Source of the DNA: Nocardia sp. NBC_01327
GTDB lineage: Bacteria > Actinomycetota > Actinomycetes > Mycobacteriales > Mycobacteriaceae
NCBI RefSeq assembly: GCF_035958815.1
Contig: NZ_CP108383.1
Span: forward strand, 744,001-808,000
Reading direction: 5' to 3'
DNA length: 64,000 nt
Below are positions 9,067-17,351 of the stretch, in pieces. The stretch's first letter is position 1, and each line of letters starts with the position of its first letter. The notes below the pieces were generated by a model, which worked only from the letters and a program-made list of their open reading frames with translations, was not told the origin of the DNA and did no database searches. The position numbers were made by a program, and so were the translations under genes.

Positions 9067-10053
9067 CTATTCGATCCGGAGGATGACTTTGCCGACCGTC
9101 TCGGCGGAGTCCAGCAGCCGGTGCGCCTGTGCCGCATCGGAAATGGGCAGTTCGGCCGAAATCACCGGAACGACGGTGCCCTCGGCGATCATCGGCCACA
9201 GGTGCTTGCGCAGCTCGGTGATGATCTCGGCCTTGGAGCCGTGGCCGTGCGCCGGGCGGCGGCGCAGATTGGTGGCATGAATCGTGCCGCGTTTGCCAAG
9301 CAGCGCAGCGAGATTCAGTTCGGCCTTCACCCCGCCCTGCATGCCGATGATGACGAGTTGTCCGTCCTCGGCGAGCGCCTCCACATTGCGCTCCAGGTAG
9401 GCCGCGCCCATATTGTCGAAAATGATGTCCGCGCCGGGGTATTCGCCGTTGATCACGGTCACGAAATCCTGCTCGCGGTAATTGATCAGCACCGTCGCGC
9501 CCAGCTCCCGGCAGCGCTCCAGTTTCGCGTCGGACCCCGCGGTCACCGCGACCCGCGCGCCCAGCGCCCGGCCCACCTGAATGGCGTGTGTGCCGATTCC
9601 GCTACCGCCGCCGTGAATCAGCAGCAAATTCCCGCTGTGCAGGCCCGCCCGCATCACCAGATTCGACCAGACCGTGGCCGCGACCTCCGGAAGCGCCGCT
9701 GCCGCAGCCACATCCATGCCCTCGGGCACCGGCAGCACCTGACTTTCCGGCACCAGCACCCGCTCGGCATAGCCACCGCCGGAGAGCAGCGCGCAGACCT
9801 GATCGCCCTGCTGCCAATCCCGCACCCCGGGACCGACCGCCGCGATCACACCGGAACATTCGAGGCCGAGCGTCTCGCTCGCACCGGGCGGCGGCGGATA
9901 GAAGCCCTGACGCTGCATCAGGTCCGCGCGGTTCACCCCCGCGGCCGCCACCTCGATCACTACTTCGCCCGGTCCGGGCGCGGGCAGGTCCGGCACCTGC
10001 GCCCATTTCATGACATCGGGCTCACCGAATCCGTCGAGTGTCACCGCATACAT
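9067..10053 (-). CDS. NAD(P)H quinone oxidoreductase (zeta-crystallin/PIG3 type)
   Basis: Zinc-independent medium-chain dehydrogenase/reductase of 328 residues. The N-terminal GroES-like fold includes NRADLMQRQGFYPPPPG, characteristic of the PIG3 branch. The Rossmann part has HGGGSGIGTHAIQ as the dinucleotide loop. It is expected to reduce quinones with NADPH in the cytoplasm. It corresponds to Rv3777 by position and similarity. It converges with the upstream cysteine-desulfurase-like gene with only 10 nt between stops. Confidence 0.88.
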   Translation of the reverse strand: MYAVTLDGFGEPDVMKWAQVPDLPAPGPGEVVIEVAAAGVNRADLMQRQGFYPPPPGASETLGLECSGVIAAVGPGVRDWQQGDQVCALLSGGGYAERVLVPESQVLPVPEGMDVAAAAALPEVAATVWSNLVMRAGLHSGNLLLIHGGGSGIGTHAIQVGRALGARVAVTAGSDAKLERCRELGATVLINYREQDFVTVINGEYPGADIIFDNMGAAYLERNVEALAEDGQLVIIGMQGGVKAELNLAALLGKRGTIHATNLRRRPAHGHGSKAEIITELRKHLWPMIAEGTVVPVISAELPISDAAQAHRLLDSAETVGKVILRIE

Positions 10054-10171
10054 GAAACCGAGCGTACGGCTCGTTCCGAACGATTACTGTCAGGCCAGGC
10101 TCGGCGGGGACACAGCATCCTGTCAGCTTCTCCGGTCATCGTGGAGTGACCACTTCGAAAAGGGAGAAACC

Positions 10172-10285
10172 ATGATCGGCATACTGACCGCCGTGGGCGC
10201 GCTGACCATCTTCACCGCAATGGCAATTTCTGGTTTCGTGGCCGCCGAGTCGCCGCGAGCTCTGGTGCGCGTCCGCAACCGCTGA
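10172..10285 (+). CDS. 37-residue single-pass membrane peptide
   Basis: A very short ORF (MIGILTAVGALTIFTAMAIS..., ending ALVRVRNR) preceded by a strong ribosome site, AAAAGGGAG, at good spacing. It has one hydrophobic helix of about 24 residues and a basic C-terminal tail, so N-out/C-in topology is likely. No family is recognised. It sits in the gap between the quinone oxidoreductase gene and the lactate-oxidising enzyme. The ribosome site is the main reason to believe it is translated. Confidence 0.6.
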   Translation: MIGILTAVGALTIFTAMAISGFVAAESPRALVRVRNR

Positions 10286-10372
10286 ACCGCGTCGATTCCG
10301 TCATAAGTTACGCACCGGGAAAGAACTTCCGACCCCGCCCGGACCCCGGGTGTTGGTACTAGCGTTTGCCGA

Positions 10373-11551
10373 ATGAGCAGTTTCGTCGATTTCCAGAACG
10401 AGATCTACCTTTCCGGACTCGCAGGCATCGTCCCTTCGCTACCGATGACGGCGGCGGGACTCGAAGCCCGCGCCCGGGAAGAACTGGAACCGGCGGCCTT
10501 CGCCTATGTGGCCGGCAGCGCCTCGGCCGAACGCACCGCGGCAGCCAATCTGCACGCCTTCGAGAAATACCGGCTCATGCCCCGCATGCTGCGCGGCACC
10601 AGCGGGCCCGGCGCCCGCGATCTGTCGGTGGAGGTGCTCGGAACCCATTTGGCCGCACCCGTTCTCACCGCACCCATCGGCGTGCTCGGTCTGCTGCACG
10701 AGCGCGGCGAGACCGTGGTCGCCGAGGTGACCAGGGAACTCGGCATCGGCATGGTGCTCTCCACCGCGGGCTCCTCCACCATCGAAGAGGCCGGCGCCCT
10801 GGCCGGCGACTGGTGGTATCAGCTGTACTGGCCCAACGATCCGGAATTGGCCCGCTCCTTTGTCGAGCGCGCCGAAAAGGCCGGCGCCAAAGCCATTGTC
10901 GTCACCATCGATACGCCCGCACTGGGTTGGCGGCCACGGGATCTGGCGCTGGGACACCTGCCGTTCCTCCACGGTAAGGGCATGGCCAATTACCTGTCCG
11001 ATCCGGTCTTTCGCGCGAAACTCGCAGTGCCGCCGGAGCAGAGCGAGGAGGCCATGCAGGCGGCCGTCCTCACCTGGCTCGGGCTTTTCGGCAATCACGG
11101 CCTGCGGCCCGCCGATATCGCGCGACTGCGGGACTGGACCGAATTGCCCATTGCCGTCAAGGGTGTCGTGCACCCCGATGACGCGCGCCAATGTGTGGAC
11201 GCGGGCGCGGATGCGGTGATCGTGAGCAATCACGGCGGCCGGCAGGTGGACGGCGCCATCGCCGCGCTCGACGCCCTGCCCACCATTGTCGCGACCGTCG
11301 GTGATCGCGCCGATGTGCTCTTCGATTCCGGCATCCGCACCGGCTCCGACATCATGATCGCGCTCTCGCTCGGCGCCAAGGCCGTCCTGTACGGCCGCCC
11401 CTGGGCCTACGGTCTGGGCCTGGCCGGCCGGGACGGCGTCCGGCACGCCCTGCGCACCCTGCTCGCGGATTTCGATGCGGCCATGGGACTTTCGGGCTGC
11501 ACCACCCTCGACGACCTGAGCCGCACCATGATCTCCTCCTACCGGATCTGA
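10373..11551 (+). CDS. FMN-dependent alpha-hydroxy-acid oxidase, lactate 2-monooxygenase-like
   Basis: TIM-barrel flavoenzyme of 392 residues. The active-site histidine is His287 in SNHGGRQ. Features shared with mycobacterial lactate 2-monooxygenase are the N-terminal FQNEIY..GIVPSLPM, the WRPRDL segment, NYLSDPVFR, LFGNHG, and the absence of a membrane anchor. Such enzymes convert L-lactate to acetate, CO2 and water, or to pyruvate if the intermediate is released. Lactate dehydrogenase or another 2-hydroxyacid substrate is possible. The enzyme is probably soluble. Confidence 0.84.
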   Translation: MSSFVDFQNEIYLSGLAGIVPSLPMTAAGLEARAREELEPAAFAYVAGSASAERTAAANLHAFEKYRLMPRMLRGTSGPGARDLSVEVLGTHLAAPVLTAPIGVLGLLHERGETVVAEVTRELGIGMVLSTAGSSTIEEAGALAGDWWYQLYWPNDPELARSFVERAEKAGAKAIVVTIDTPALGWRPRDLALGHLPFLHGKGMANYLSDPVFRAKLAVPPEQSEEAMQAAVLTWLGLFGNHGLRPADIARLRDWTELPIAVKGVVHPDDARQCVDAGADAVIVSNHGGRQVDGAIAALDALPTIVATVGDRADVLFDSGIRTGSDIMIALSLGAKAVLYGRPWAYGLGLAGRDGVRHALRTLLADFDAAMGLSGCTTLDDLSRTMISSYRI

Positions 11552-11638
11552 ATCCCGGTGACACGCGGCCCCGATAGGAATGTGTCTTCATCGGGCCGCG
11601 AGCGGCCACGGCGCAGTACAGGCCAATACAATGAGCCC

Positions 11639-12130
11639 GTGGCAGTCGACACCGAGGGCCGCGCGGCGCTCGAACCGAAATGGCTCACCCCGCAGCAGCA
11701 ACGCGCATGGCGGGCCTATATGGACGGCTCCCAGCGCCTGATGGCCGACCTCAACCGGCAATTGCAGCGCGACAGCGCACTCTCTTTCGCGGACTATCGC
11801 ATTCTCGTGAAACTCTCCGAGGCGCCCGGCCGGTCCCTGCGCATGAGCGATCTCGCCGACGGCGTGTTCTCCTCCCGCAGCCGCCTCACCCATCAGATCC
11901 GCCGCCTCGAAGGTCAGCGCGTGGTCCGGCGGATACCCGCCGAGGACGACGGCCGCGGCGTGCTCGCCCAGCTCACCGATGAGGGCATGCGCCGGCTGCG
12001 GGCCGCCGCGCCCGGTCACGTCGCCGCCGTCCGCCGCTACTTCGTCGAGCTGTTCACACCGCAGCAACTCGCCGCGGTGGCGGCCGCCATGGAACTGGTC
12101 AACCTCGCGTCCGATCAACGCTCCGACTAG
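11639..12130 (+). CDS. MarR family transcriptional regulator
   Basis: Winged-helix regulator of 163 residues. The HTH and wing region covers LRMSDLADGVFSSRSRLTHQIRRLEGQRVVRR followed by the Asp/Gly wing (EDDGRG). Upstream in-frame codons exist, but GTG 11639 gives a sensible start, although no ribosome site is obvious. It follows the lactate oxidase gene after 87 nt in the same direction and might regulate it. The ligand cannot be read from sequence. Confidence 0.85.
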   Translation: MAVDTEGRAALEPKWLTPQQQRAWRAYMDGSQRLMADLNRQLQRDSALSFADYRILVKLSEAPGRSLRMSDLADGVFSSRSRLTHQIRRLEGQRVVRRIPAEDDGRGVLAQLTDEGMRRLRAAAPGHVAAVRRYFVELFTPQQLAAVAAAMELVNLASDQRSD

Positions 12131-12164
12131 CCCCGGCGAGCACATCCGCTACCATCAGTCCCCT

Positions 12165-12249
12165 GGAAGCGTGGCAGAGCGGCCGAATGCATCCGCCTTG
12201 AAAGCGGACGTCGTGAAAGCGACCGGGGGTTCAAATCCCTCCGCTTCCG
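12165..12249 (+). tRNA. tRNA-Ser(TGA)
   Basis: Acceptor stem GGAAGCG/CGCTTCC, T-arm GGGGGTTCAAATCCCTC and anticodon loop CTTGAAA give anticodon TGA. A long variable arm, as in serine tRNAs, and discriminator G are present. CCA is not encoded. Confidence 0.95.
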
Positions 12250-12263
12250 CTGGAAAACCAGAG

Positions 12264-12293
12264 GTGGGCACCGGCTTTCGAGCCGGTGCCCAC
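12264..12293 (+). terminator. Hairpin with TTCG loop after tRNA-Ser(TGA)
   Basis: A perfect 13-bp stem (GTGGGCACCGGCT and complement) closed by TTCG, 14 nt after the tRNA. No T-run follows. Confidence 0.7.
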
Positions 12294-12397
12294 CGCTGTA
12301 AGCAGGGCTTTCCCCTCGAGTGTGGCGCGACTCACCGTTGGCGGAGACTCGCGCGGAGGGTCACCTCGTCGCTGCCGCCTTCTGGCAGGATCGTGCT

Positions 12398-13450
12398 GTG
12401 GATCGCCGCCGTCGAGTACGGCGTCGCCTTGCCGGCGCCTTCGCCAGCGCCGCACTGTTCGCCGGTGCGGCGGTACTGACACCTTCGCTCGCCCTCGCGC
12501 AACCGCCGGTCGACTCCGGCTCCAATGAAGAGCCGCCGCCCGCGGTCGATCCCGTGCATCCGATGCACGCGGCCATCGCGCAGATCGAGAATGTGGGTGA
12601 CCGCCTGCTGCGCGTCTCGGTCACCTCACCCGCCATGGGACGCATTGTGGACGTGCAGGTGCTGGTGCCCGCCAAGCGCGACACCCCCCGCCCCACCCTG
12701 TACATGCTCGACGGCCGCAGCGCCGCACCCGATGTGAACAACTGGGCCGTCAAAGGCGGCGCACTGAACTTCTTCGCCGACAAGAACGTGAATGTGGTCT
12801 TCACCCTCGGCGGGCCTGCCAGCTACTACACCGACTGGCTGCACGCCGATCCCAAGCTCGGCACCAACCGCTGGGAAACCTTCCTCACGCGGGAACTGCC
12901 GCCGCTGCTCGACGCGCGCTTCGAAGGCAATGGCATGAACGGCCTTACGGGCGTCTCCATGGGCGCTGAGGGCGCGATGATGCTCGCGGTGCGTCATCCG
13001 GACCTCTACCGGGCGATCGGGGCGCACAGCGGCTGCTACGCAATGAGTTCCGACTTCGGTCAGGCCCAGGCGCGCGCGGTGGTCGGCACCTTCGGCGGTG
13101 ATCCGGACAATATGTTCGGGCCGTCCGACAATCCGCAGTGGGCCGAACACGATGTGGTCGATCACGCGGAAGCGTTGCGCGGCAAGGCCATCTACCTGTC
13201 CGCGGGCAGTGGCGTCCCCGGTGAGCACGACGGTCCCGGAAATCCGGACGCCCGCACCGCCATCCTGTTCGGCGGACCGCTCGAGGCCGGGGCGAATATG
13301 TGCACCCATCAGCTCGTCGACCGTCTCGGTCAGCTCGGGATCCCGGCCACCGTGGACCTGCGCCTCACCGGAACGCACTCGTGGCCCTACTGGGCCGACG
13401 AATTACCGCGCTCCTGGCAGACCCTGGCCGACGGCCTCGGCATCGGCTGA
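12398..13450 (+). CDS. Secreted antigen-85-like mycolyltransferase/esterase
   Basis: Alpha/beta hydrolase of 350 residues with a twin-Arg-rich N-terminus and a hydrophobic signal segment ending ALAQ. The nucleophile is Ser187 in GVSMGAEG and the base is His327 in GTHSWPYW, as in the mycolyltransferase (Ag85) family, which transfers mycolates between trehalose monomycolate and arabinogalactan or trehalose in the envelope. The start is GTG 12398, with AGGA 7 nt upstream; the longer frame to 12320 runs through the tRNA terminator region and lacks a site. It could be a simple esterase of the same fold. Confidence 0.85.
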   Translation: MDRRRRVRRRLAGAFASAALFAGAAVLTPSLALAQPPVDSGSNEEPPPAVDPVHPMHAAIAQIENVGDRLLRVSVTSPAMGRIVDVQVLVPAKRDTPRPTLYMLDGRSAAPDVNNWAVKGGALNFFADKNVNVVFTLGGPASYYTDWLHADPKLGTNRWETFLTRELPPLLDARFEGNGMNGLTGVSMGAEGAMMLAVRHPDLYRAIGAHSGCYAMSSDFGQAQARAVVGTFGGDPDNMFGPSDNPQWAEHDVVDHAEALRGKAIYLSAGSGVPGEHDGPGNPDARTAILFGGPLEAGANMCTHQLVDRLGQLGIPATVDLRLTGTHSWPYWADELPRSWQTLADGLGIG

Positions 13451-13478
13451 GGCGCGGCCTGCTCGAAATCGACTGTGG

Positions 13479-13543
13479 CTCAACCCGGGAAGGCGCTCAA
13501 CCCGGGAAGGCGCTCAACCCCGGAAGGCTCAGCCCAGGAAGCG
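13479..13543. repeat. Four tandem 15-17-bp repeats at the convergent gene border
   Basis: Two identical copies of CTCAACCCGGGAAGGCG (13479-13495, 13496-13512) are followed by degenerate copies CTCAACCCCGGAAGG and CTCAGCCCAGGAAGCG. The last copy is the 3' end of the aminotransferase gene (stop codon included), so the array seems to have grown from the coding end. Confidence 0.8.
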
Positions 13544-14602
13544 GGCGACGGTCTCCGGTGCGGTGGCGAAGCTCAGGAACAGATCGTTCTCGTGCGGGTC
13601 GCCCGCGGTGACCCGCACGCCGTCGGCGCCGTAGGGGCGGATGAGCACGCCCGCCTCGGCGCTCGCCTGGCCGTACTCGGCGCTGCGCGCGCCCAGCGGC
13701 AGCCAGAGGAAGTTCGAGGAGCTGACCGGCACCCGGTAACCCGCCGCGAGCAGCGCCGCCCGCATGCGATCACGTTCGGCCACAACGGCGTCCGTGCGCT
13801 CGAGCAGTTCGTGCCGCGCCTCCAGGGAGGCGATGGCCGCCGCCTGCGCCACCCGGTTCACGCTGAACGGGATGTGCACCTTCATGAGGGCGGTGATGAC
13901 CTCCGGCGCGCCCACCGCATAACCGACGCGCAGTCCGGCCAGCCCGTACGCCTTCGAGAAGGTGCGCAGCACAAGCACATTCGGGCGGTCGCGGCCCAGC
14001 TCCACACCGTTCGGCTGATCGTCGAGGCGCATGTACTCGTAGTAGGCCTCGTCCAGCACCACCAGGACGTCCGCGGGCACGGCATCCAGGAAGCGGGTGA
14101 CGGCCGCCGCCCCGAGCGCGGTACCGGTCGGATTGTTCGGATTGCAGACGATGACCACGCGGGTATTCGGCGTCACCGCCGCGGCCAGCGCGTCCAGATC
14201 GTGGGTGTACTCGCCGTCCAGCGGCACCTGCACGGCCTTGGCCCCGGCCACCTGGGCGACGATCGGGTACGCCTCGAACGAGCGCCAGGCGAAAAGCACC
14301 TCGTCGGTGGGCGCCAGGCAGGTGATCTGCACCAGCTCCTGGCAGATCGCGACACTGCCGCACCCGGCCGCCACATTCGCCACCTCGACACCGTGGAATT
14401 CCGCGATGGCGGTGCGCAATTCGAGCGCCGAATTATCCGGATACCGGTTCACCTGCTCCGCGGCCTCGGCAATCGCCTTGGCCACCGACGGCAGCGGCGG
14501 GAACGTGGTCTCGTTACTGGCCAGCTTCACCACGCCGGCCTGGGTGCGGCCGGCCACGTAGGCCGGGATGACATCGAGGTCCGGACGGATGTGCGCGCTC
14601 AC
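13529..14602 (-). CDS. pat: Histidinol-phosphate/phenylalanine aminotransferase (HisC2/Pat)
   Basis: Class I/II PLP aminotransferase of 357 residues. CNPNNPTGT holds the PLP-pocket Asn, DEAYYEY holds the PLP-N1 Asp, and the Schiff-base lysine is Lys217 in TFSKAYGLAGLRVGY. Best match by memory is Rv3772, where the actinobacterial enzyme transaminates phenylpyruvate (phenylalanine synthesis) and can act on histidinol phosphate. The N-terminus MSAHIRPDLDVIPAYVAG is typical. Its 3' end lies in the tandem repeat array. The exact substrate is inferred. Confidence 0.9.
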   Translation of the reverse strand: MSAHIRPDLDVIPAYVAGRTQAGVVKLASNETTFPPLPSVAKAIAEAAEQVNRYPDNSALELRTAIAEFHGVEVANVAAGCGSVAICQELVQITCLAPTDEVLFAWRSFEAYPIVAQVAGAKAVQVPLDGEYTHDLDALAAAVTPNTRVVIVCNPNNPTGTALGAAAVTRFLDAVPADVLVVLDEAYYEYMRLDDQPNGVELGRDRPNVLVLRTFSKAYGLAGLRVGYAVGAPEVITALMKVHIPFSVNRVAQAAAIASLEARHELLERTDAVVAERDRMRAALLAAGYRVPVSSSNFLWLPLGARSAEYGQASAEAGVLIRPYGADGVRVTAGDPHENDLFLSFATAPETVARFLG

Positions 14603-14725
14603 AGCTCCAGCCTATGTCCCGGCTCGTCGAGCCCGTCCGGTGGTGCCGAACCCGGAAAATCTCCGGGGCGGCGGGCTCCCGCAAACATTAATCCCGAAGT
14701 TACCTTGCGCAACTACTCTGGCTGC

Positions 14726-15415
14726 ATGGCGGGCATTTTCCGAGATCTTGCGCCTGTGCACGAGAAGACAAAGGTTCCTCTCATAGTGATCGAACCGGAC
14801 GGTCACGCACGCGGCGGCATCGTGGTGTTGCACGAATCACGCGAATTCACCGACCCACTGCTGGAACTCATGCGGTCACTGGCCGACGACGGCTGGACCG
14901 TTGTCGCCCCCGACCTGTTCCACCGGGCCAACGGCGTGGTTCCCGACAAAGTGTTCGGCGCGGATCTTTTCGAAGACTTCGACGCCTGTTTCGACTGGCT
15001 GACCGGCCGCGGCGTCTTCCGCGACTGCGTCGGCGTGCTCGGCTTCGACTCCGCGGGCACCGCGGCGGCCCTGGTGGCCGCCGATCGCCGGATCGGTGCG
15101 GCGGTCAGCGTGGCCGCGCCCGGCATCGAAACCGCGCTCACCCCACAGGCTGTCGCGCTCATCGCCGCCGCCCCCGATCTGAAGGCGCCGTGGCTGGGCC
15201 TGTTCGGTGCGGACGATCCGCGCACTCCGCCCGATCACATCGACCGCCTGCGCGACGCCGCGGCCCGCGCCGTCGTCGCCACCCTGGTGGTCAGCTACCC
15301 GGGGCTGCACCACCGCCCCGACCACCCCGGCTTCGAACCGGCCGACCTCGATGACGCCTTCACCCTCGACGCGCGCACCCGGATCTTCGATTGGTTCGAC
15401 AGTCACCTACGTTGA
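14726..15415 (+). CDS. Dienelactone hydrolase-family protein with altered nucleophile position
   Basis: Alpha/beta hydrolase of 229 residues starting MAGIFRDLAPVHEKTK. Dienelactone hydrolases carry Cys in G-x-C-x-G-G. Here the nucleophile elbow reads GFDSAG, so Asp108 takes the Cys position with Ser109 beside it. Candidate histidines are in PGLHHRPDHPGF near residue 195. The long upstream frame covers other genes and is not used. No ribosome site is visible; the transcript may be leaderless. The activity is uncertain because of the changed elbow. Confidence 0.75.
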   Translation: MAGIFRDLAPVHEKTKVPLIVIEPDGHARGGIVVLHESREFTDPLLELMRSLADDGWTVVAPDLFHRANGVVPDKVFGADLFEDFDACFDWLTGRGVFRDCVGVLGFDSAGTAAALVAADRRIGAAVSVAAPGIETALTPQAVALIAAAPDLKAPWLGLFGADDPRTPPDHIDRLRDAAARAVVATLVVSYPGLHHRPDHPGFEPADLDDAFTLDARTRIFDWFDSHLR

Positions 15416-15424
15416 CCAGCCGTT

Positions 15425-15453
15425 TTGTCTAATGGTCGACTGCTGTGTAATCT
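15425..15453 (+). promoter_or_regulatory. Promoter of tRNA-Ser(GCT)
   Basis: A -35-like TTGTCT (15425-15430) and a -10-like TAATCT (15448-15453) are separated by exactly 17 nt, with the tRNA starting about 50 nt downstream. Confidence 0.55.
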
Positions 15454-15503
15454 TTCATCCCGGCGGTTCGAAAGGACCGGCGCCCTCGTAAGAGAAGGCT
15501 CCA

Positions 15504-15590
15504 GGAGGCGTGCCAGAGCGGCCGAATGGGACTCACTGCTAATGAGTTGTCCCTTCACGGGGACCGGAGGTTCAAATCCTCTCGCCTCCG
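15504..15590 (+). tRNA. tRNA-Ser(GCT)
   Basis: Acceptor GGAGGCG/CGCCTCC, anticodon loop CTGCTAA (GCT), long variable arm, T-arm GGAGGTTCAAATCCTCT, discriminator G. CCA follows directly at 15591-15593 and may be encoded. Confidence 0.95.
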
Positions 15591-15593
15591 CCA

Positions 15594-15611
15594 AGCCCGG
15601 TTCACCGGGCT
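15594..15611 (+). terminator. Short hairpin after tRNA-Ser(GCT)
   Basis: Stem AGCCCGG/CCGGGCT with loop TTCA. A second small stem CCCAG-CTTG-CTGGG follows. Confidence 0.55.
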
Positions 15612-15663
15612 GCAACACCCCAGCTTGCTGGGTAAAATGCTGTATCTATAAATGAATAACCAT

Positions 15664-15736
15664 GCGCCCGTAGCTCAACGGATAGAGCATCTGACTACGG
15701 ATCAGAAGGTTAGGGGTTCGAATCCCTTCGGGCGCA
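15664..15736 (+). tRNA. tRNA-Arg(ACG)
   Basis: Acceptor GCGCCCG/CGGGCGC, anticodon loop CTACGGA (ACG, with A34 the substrate of TadA), T-arm GGGGTTCGAATCCCT, discriminator A. TadA is encoded at 22.6 kb in this window. Confidence 0.95.
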
Positions 15737-15745
15737 CACAAAGAC

Positions 15746-15776
15746 AGAAACCCCTCCGCGGTGCGGAGGGGTTTCT
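15746..15776 (+). terminator. Terminator of tRNA-Arg(ACG)
   Basis: A perfect 14-bp stem (AGAAACCCCTCCGC and complement) with a 3-nt loop, 10 nt after the tRNA. Confidence 0.8.
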
Positions 15777-15798
15777 GGCGTTATCGGCCAGGCTGCGA

Positions 15799-15839
15799 GT
15801 CGGGCGTCCCCGACCCGCAGCGAGCCGGGCGTCCCCGGC
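15799..15839. repeat. Twin small hairpins (direct repeat of a palindrome)
   Basis: GTCGGGCGTCCCCGAC (15799-15814) and GCCGGGCGTCCCCGGC (15824-15839) are near-identical self-complementary units, each preceded by GCGA. They lie just beyond the stop of the minus-strand gene below and may act as its terminator. Confidence 0.6.
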
Positions 15840-15874
15840 TCGATCAGGCCTCGGCGTACTTCATCCCCGAGGGA

Positions 15875-16369
15875 TCAGGGCAGAACCTGCGGAATGACCT
15901 GCGGGGCCAGCGCGCCGACGAGCATGCCGACCAGGGCCAGCTGGAGCGCGGGGCCGACGGCGCAGAGCGGGATGAGGGGAATGCCGATAATGGTGACGGC
16001 GCAGACGACGGCTCCGGTCACGCCGCCGATGATTCCGCCCAGGGCCGCACCGTTGGCCAGCGGATCGTGGTTGGCCGCATCGGGATTGGTGGCGATGTTC
16101 TGCGGACCCGGAGCGCTCACGGGCTGTACGGCCTCGGCCGTGACGGGCTGGGCCACATCAGGTGCGGCGGGCTGGGCGATGGCGGCCGCGGGCTGAATCG
16201 CGATCGGGGCGTCCGGAGTCACGGCCATCTGTACGACGGAGGCCGACTGCGGGGCGAGGTCGGGGGCGGTGGCGGAAGCCGTTCCCGCGCTCGCGAAGGT
16301 CGCGGCGACGGCGAGCGGCAATGCCGCAATGAGAGCCTTGCGACCGAAATTGGACATGGTCTTGCGCAT
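15875..16369 (-). CDS. Secreted Ala/Pro-rich protein with glycine-zipper C-terminus
   Basis: A 164-residue protein with a signal peptide (MRKTMSNFGRKALIAALPL... ending TASA), a middle part rich in Ala, Pro and Gln (VTPDAP, QPAA repeats), and a hydrophobic C-terminal third with small-residue spacing (GAALGGIIGGVTGAVV, then LALVGMLVGAL). AAGGA lies 7-8 nt upstream of the ATG, fixing the start. The architecture recalls the three paralogues at 44.8-47.2 kb without clear alignment. Function is unknown; an exported membrane-active or envelope-associated protein is inferred. Confidence 0.75.
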   Translation of the reverse strand: MRKTMSNFGRKALIAALPLAVAATFASAGTASATAPDLAPQSASVVQMAVTPDAPIAIQPAAAIAQPAAPDVAQPVTAEAVQPVSAPGPQNIATNPDAANHDPLANGAALGGIIGGVTGAVVCAVTIIGIPLIPLCAVGPALQLALVGMLVGALAPQVIPQVLP

Positions 16370-16570
16370 GATTTTTTCCTTAACCCCCGCCGCACGCTCA
16401 AATTAGTTGGCGTGCAGAACGTTTCGCGTTGCGAATGACAACGATCAAGTTCTATCCGATCGCGGTCGCCGAATCAAGTCCGGGTCCCGTTATTCGTATC
16501 CGGGGCAATTGTGTTCGACAACACCGTAACTCGGTTCTTATTTCCGCCGATCGGGGTCGGCATAAGAAGA

Positions 16571-16599
16571 AAGCCCGTCCGCGCGATGCGGACAGGCTT
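16571..16599 (-). terminator. Rho-independent terminator of the DinB-like gene
   Basis: On the minus strand a 12-bp stem with one mismatch (arms AAGCCTGTCCGC and GCGGACGGGCTT) is followed by TTCTTCTT. Confidence 0.75.
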
Positions 16600-16622
16600 T
16601 GTGTTTCAGGCGAATCCGCCGC

Positions 16623-17342
16623 TCACTTCCAGTCGGCGAGATCCGGGAGATCGTCGGTGAGATCGGCGCCCGCGGAGCGGCCGACGAGCCAGGCGGCGAG
16701 GGCGGCGGCCGGGCCGGTGATGGCGGCGGCCGCAGTGCCGACCGCGCCGGACCAGCCGGTGTCGGTGGCCGTGACGGTGAAACCGGAGCCCTGCTCCTTG
16801 GCGGCGAGATCGGCAACGGCCTGGGGCAGCAGGCGATCCACGAAGTCGCTGCTCCAATCCGCCGGGGTGTAACCGGTATTCAGATCCACATGGTGAATCT
16901 CCACCTCCACCAGGCGCATCCACAGCACGCGGGAGGCGGTCATCTCGCCGCCCTGGCGATTGCGGACGACGGCCTGCCAGCTCTCCTCCGGCATCACCCG
17001 GGCCAGCGCCAGCCAGCGTTCGGAGGCGGCGGTGAGATCCTCCAGCTGCTCGTGCAGCGCGCGCGGCGCACCCGCCTCGATATCGGCGTCACGCAGGAAC
17101 GTGCTTGCGTACTGCGGGGTTTCGATGCCGGTGCGGGCCCACAGCAGCAGATTGACGAGACTGTCGGCATTGCGCGACAGATGTGCCAGCACATGGCCGC
17201 GGGTCCAGCCGGGCAGCAGCGAGGGCTCCACCACATCGGCGTCGTGCAGGGCGGAGACGGCGCCGAGCAGGCGCGTGGTCGCGGCGGCGACAGTGTCGAG
17301 CTGCGTGGGGATCGCGGTGAGTTCCGGTGCGTCGCTGGTCAC
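16623..17342 (-). CDS. Maleylpyruvate isomerase-family mycothiol-dependent enzyme (MDMPI/DinB fold)
   Basis: A 239-residue protein with the MDMPI N-terminal domain: PGWTRGHVLAHLSRNADSL contains the first metal His, and EVEIHHVDL the second pair. The C-terminal half has a short domain typical of this family (about residues 150-239). Members use mycothiol, the actinobacterial thiol, for isomerisation or transferase reactions, and bind a divalent metal. The substrate is unknown. It is 9 nt downstream of the DUF998 membrane gene and probably co-transcribed with it. Confidence 0.82.
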   Translation of the reverse strand: MTSDAPELTAIPTQLDTVAAATTRLLGAVSALHDADVVEPSLLPGWTRGHVLAHLSRNADSLVNLLLWARTGIETPQYASTFLRDADIEAGAPRALHEQLEDLTAASERWLALARVMPEESWQAVVRNRQGGEMTASRVLWMRLVEVEIHHVDLNTGYTPADWSSDFVDRLLPQAVADLAAKEQGSGFTVTATDTGWSGAVGTAAAAITGPAAALAAWLVGRSAGADLTDDLPDLADWK

Positions 17343-17351
17343 CTCTCGACC

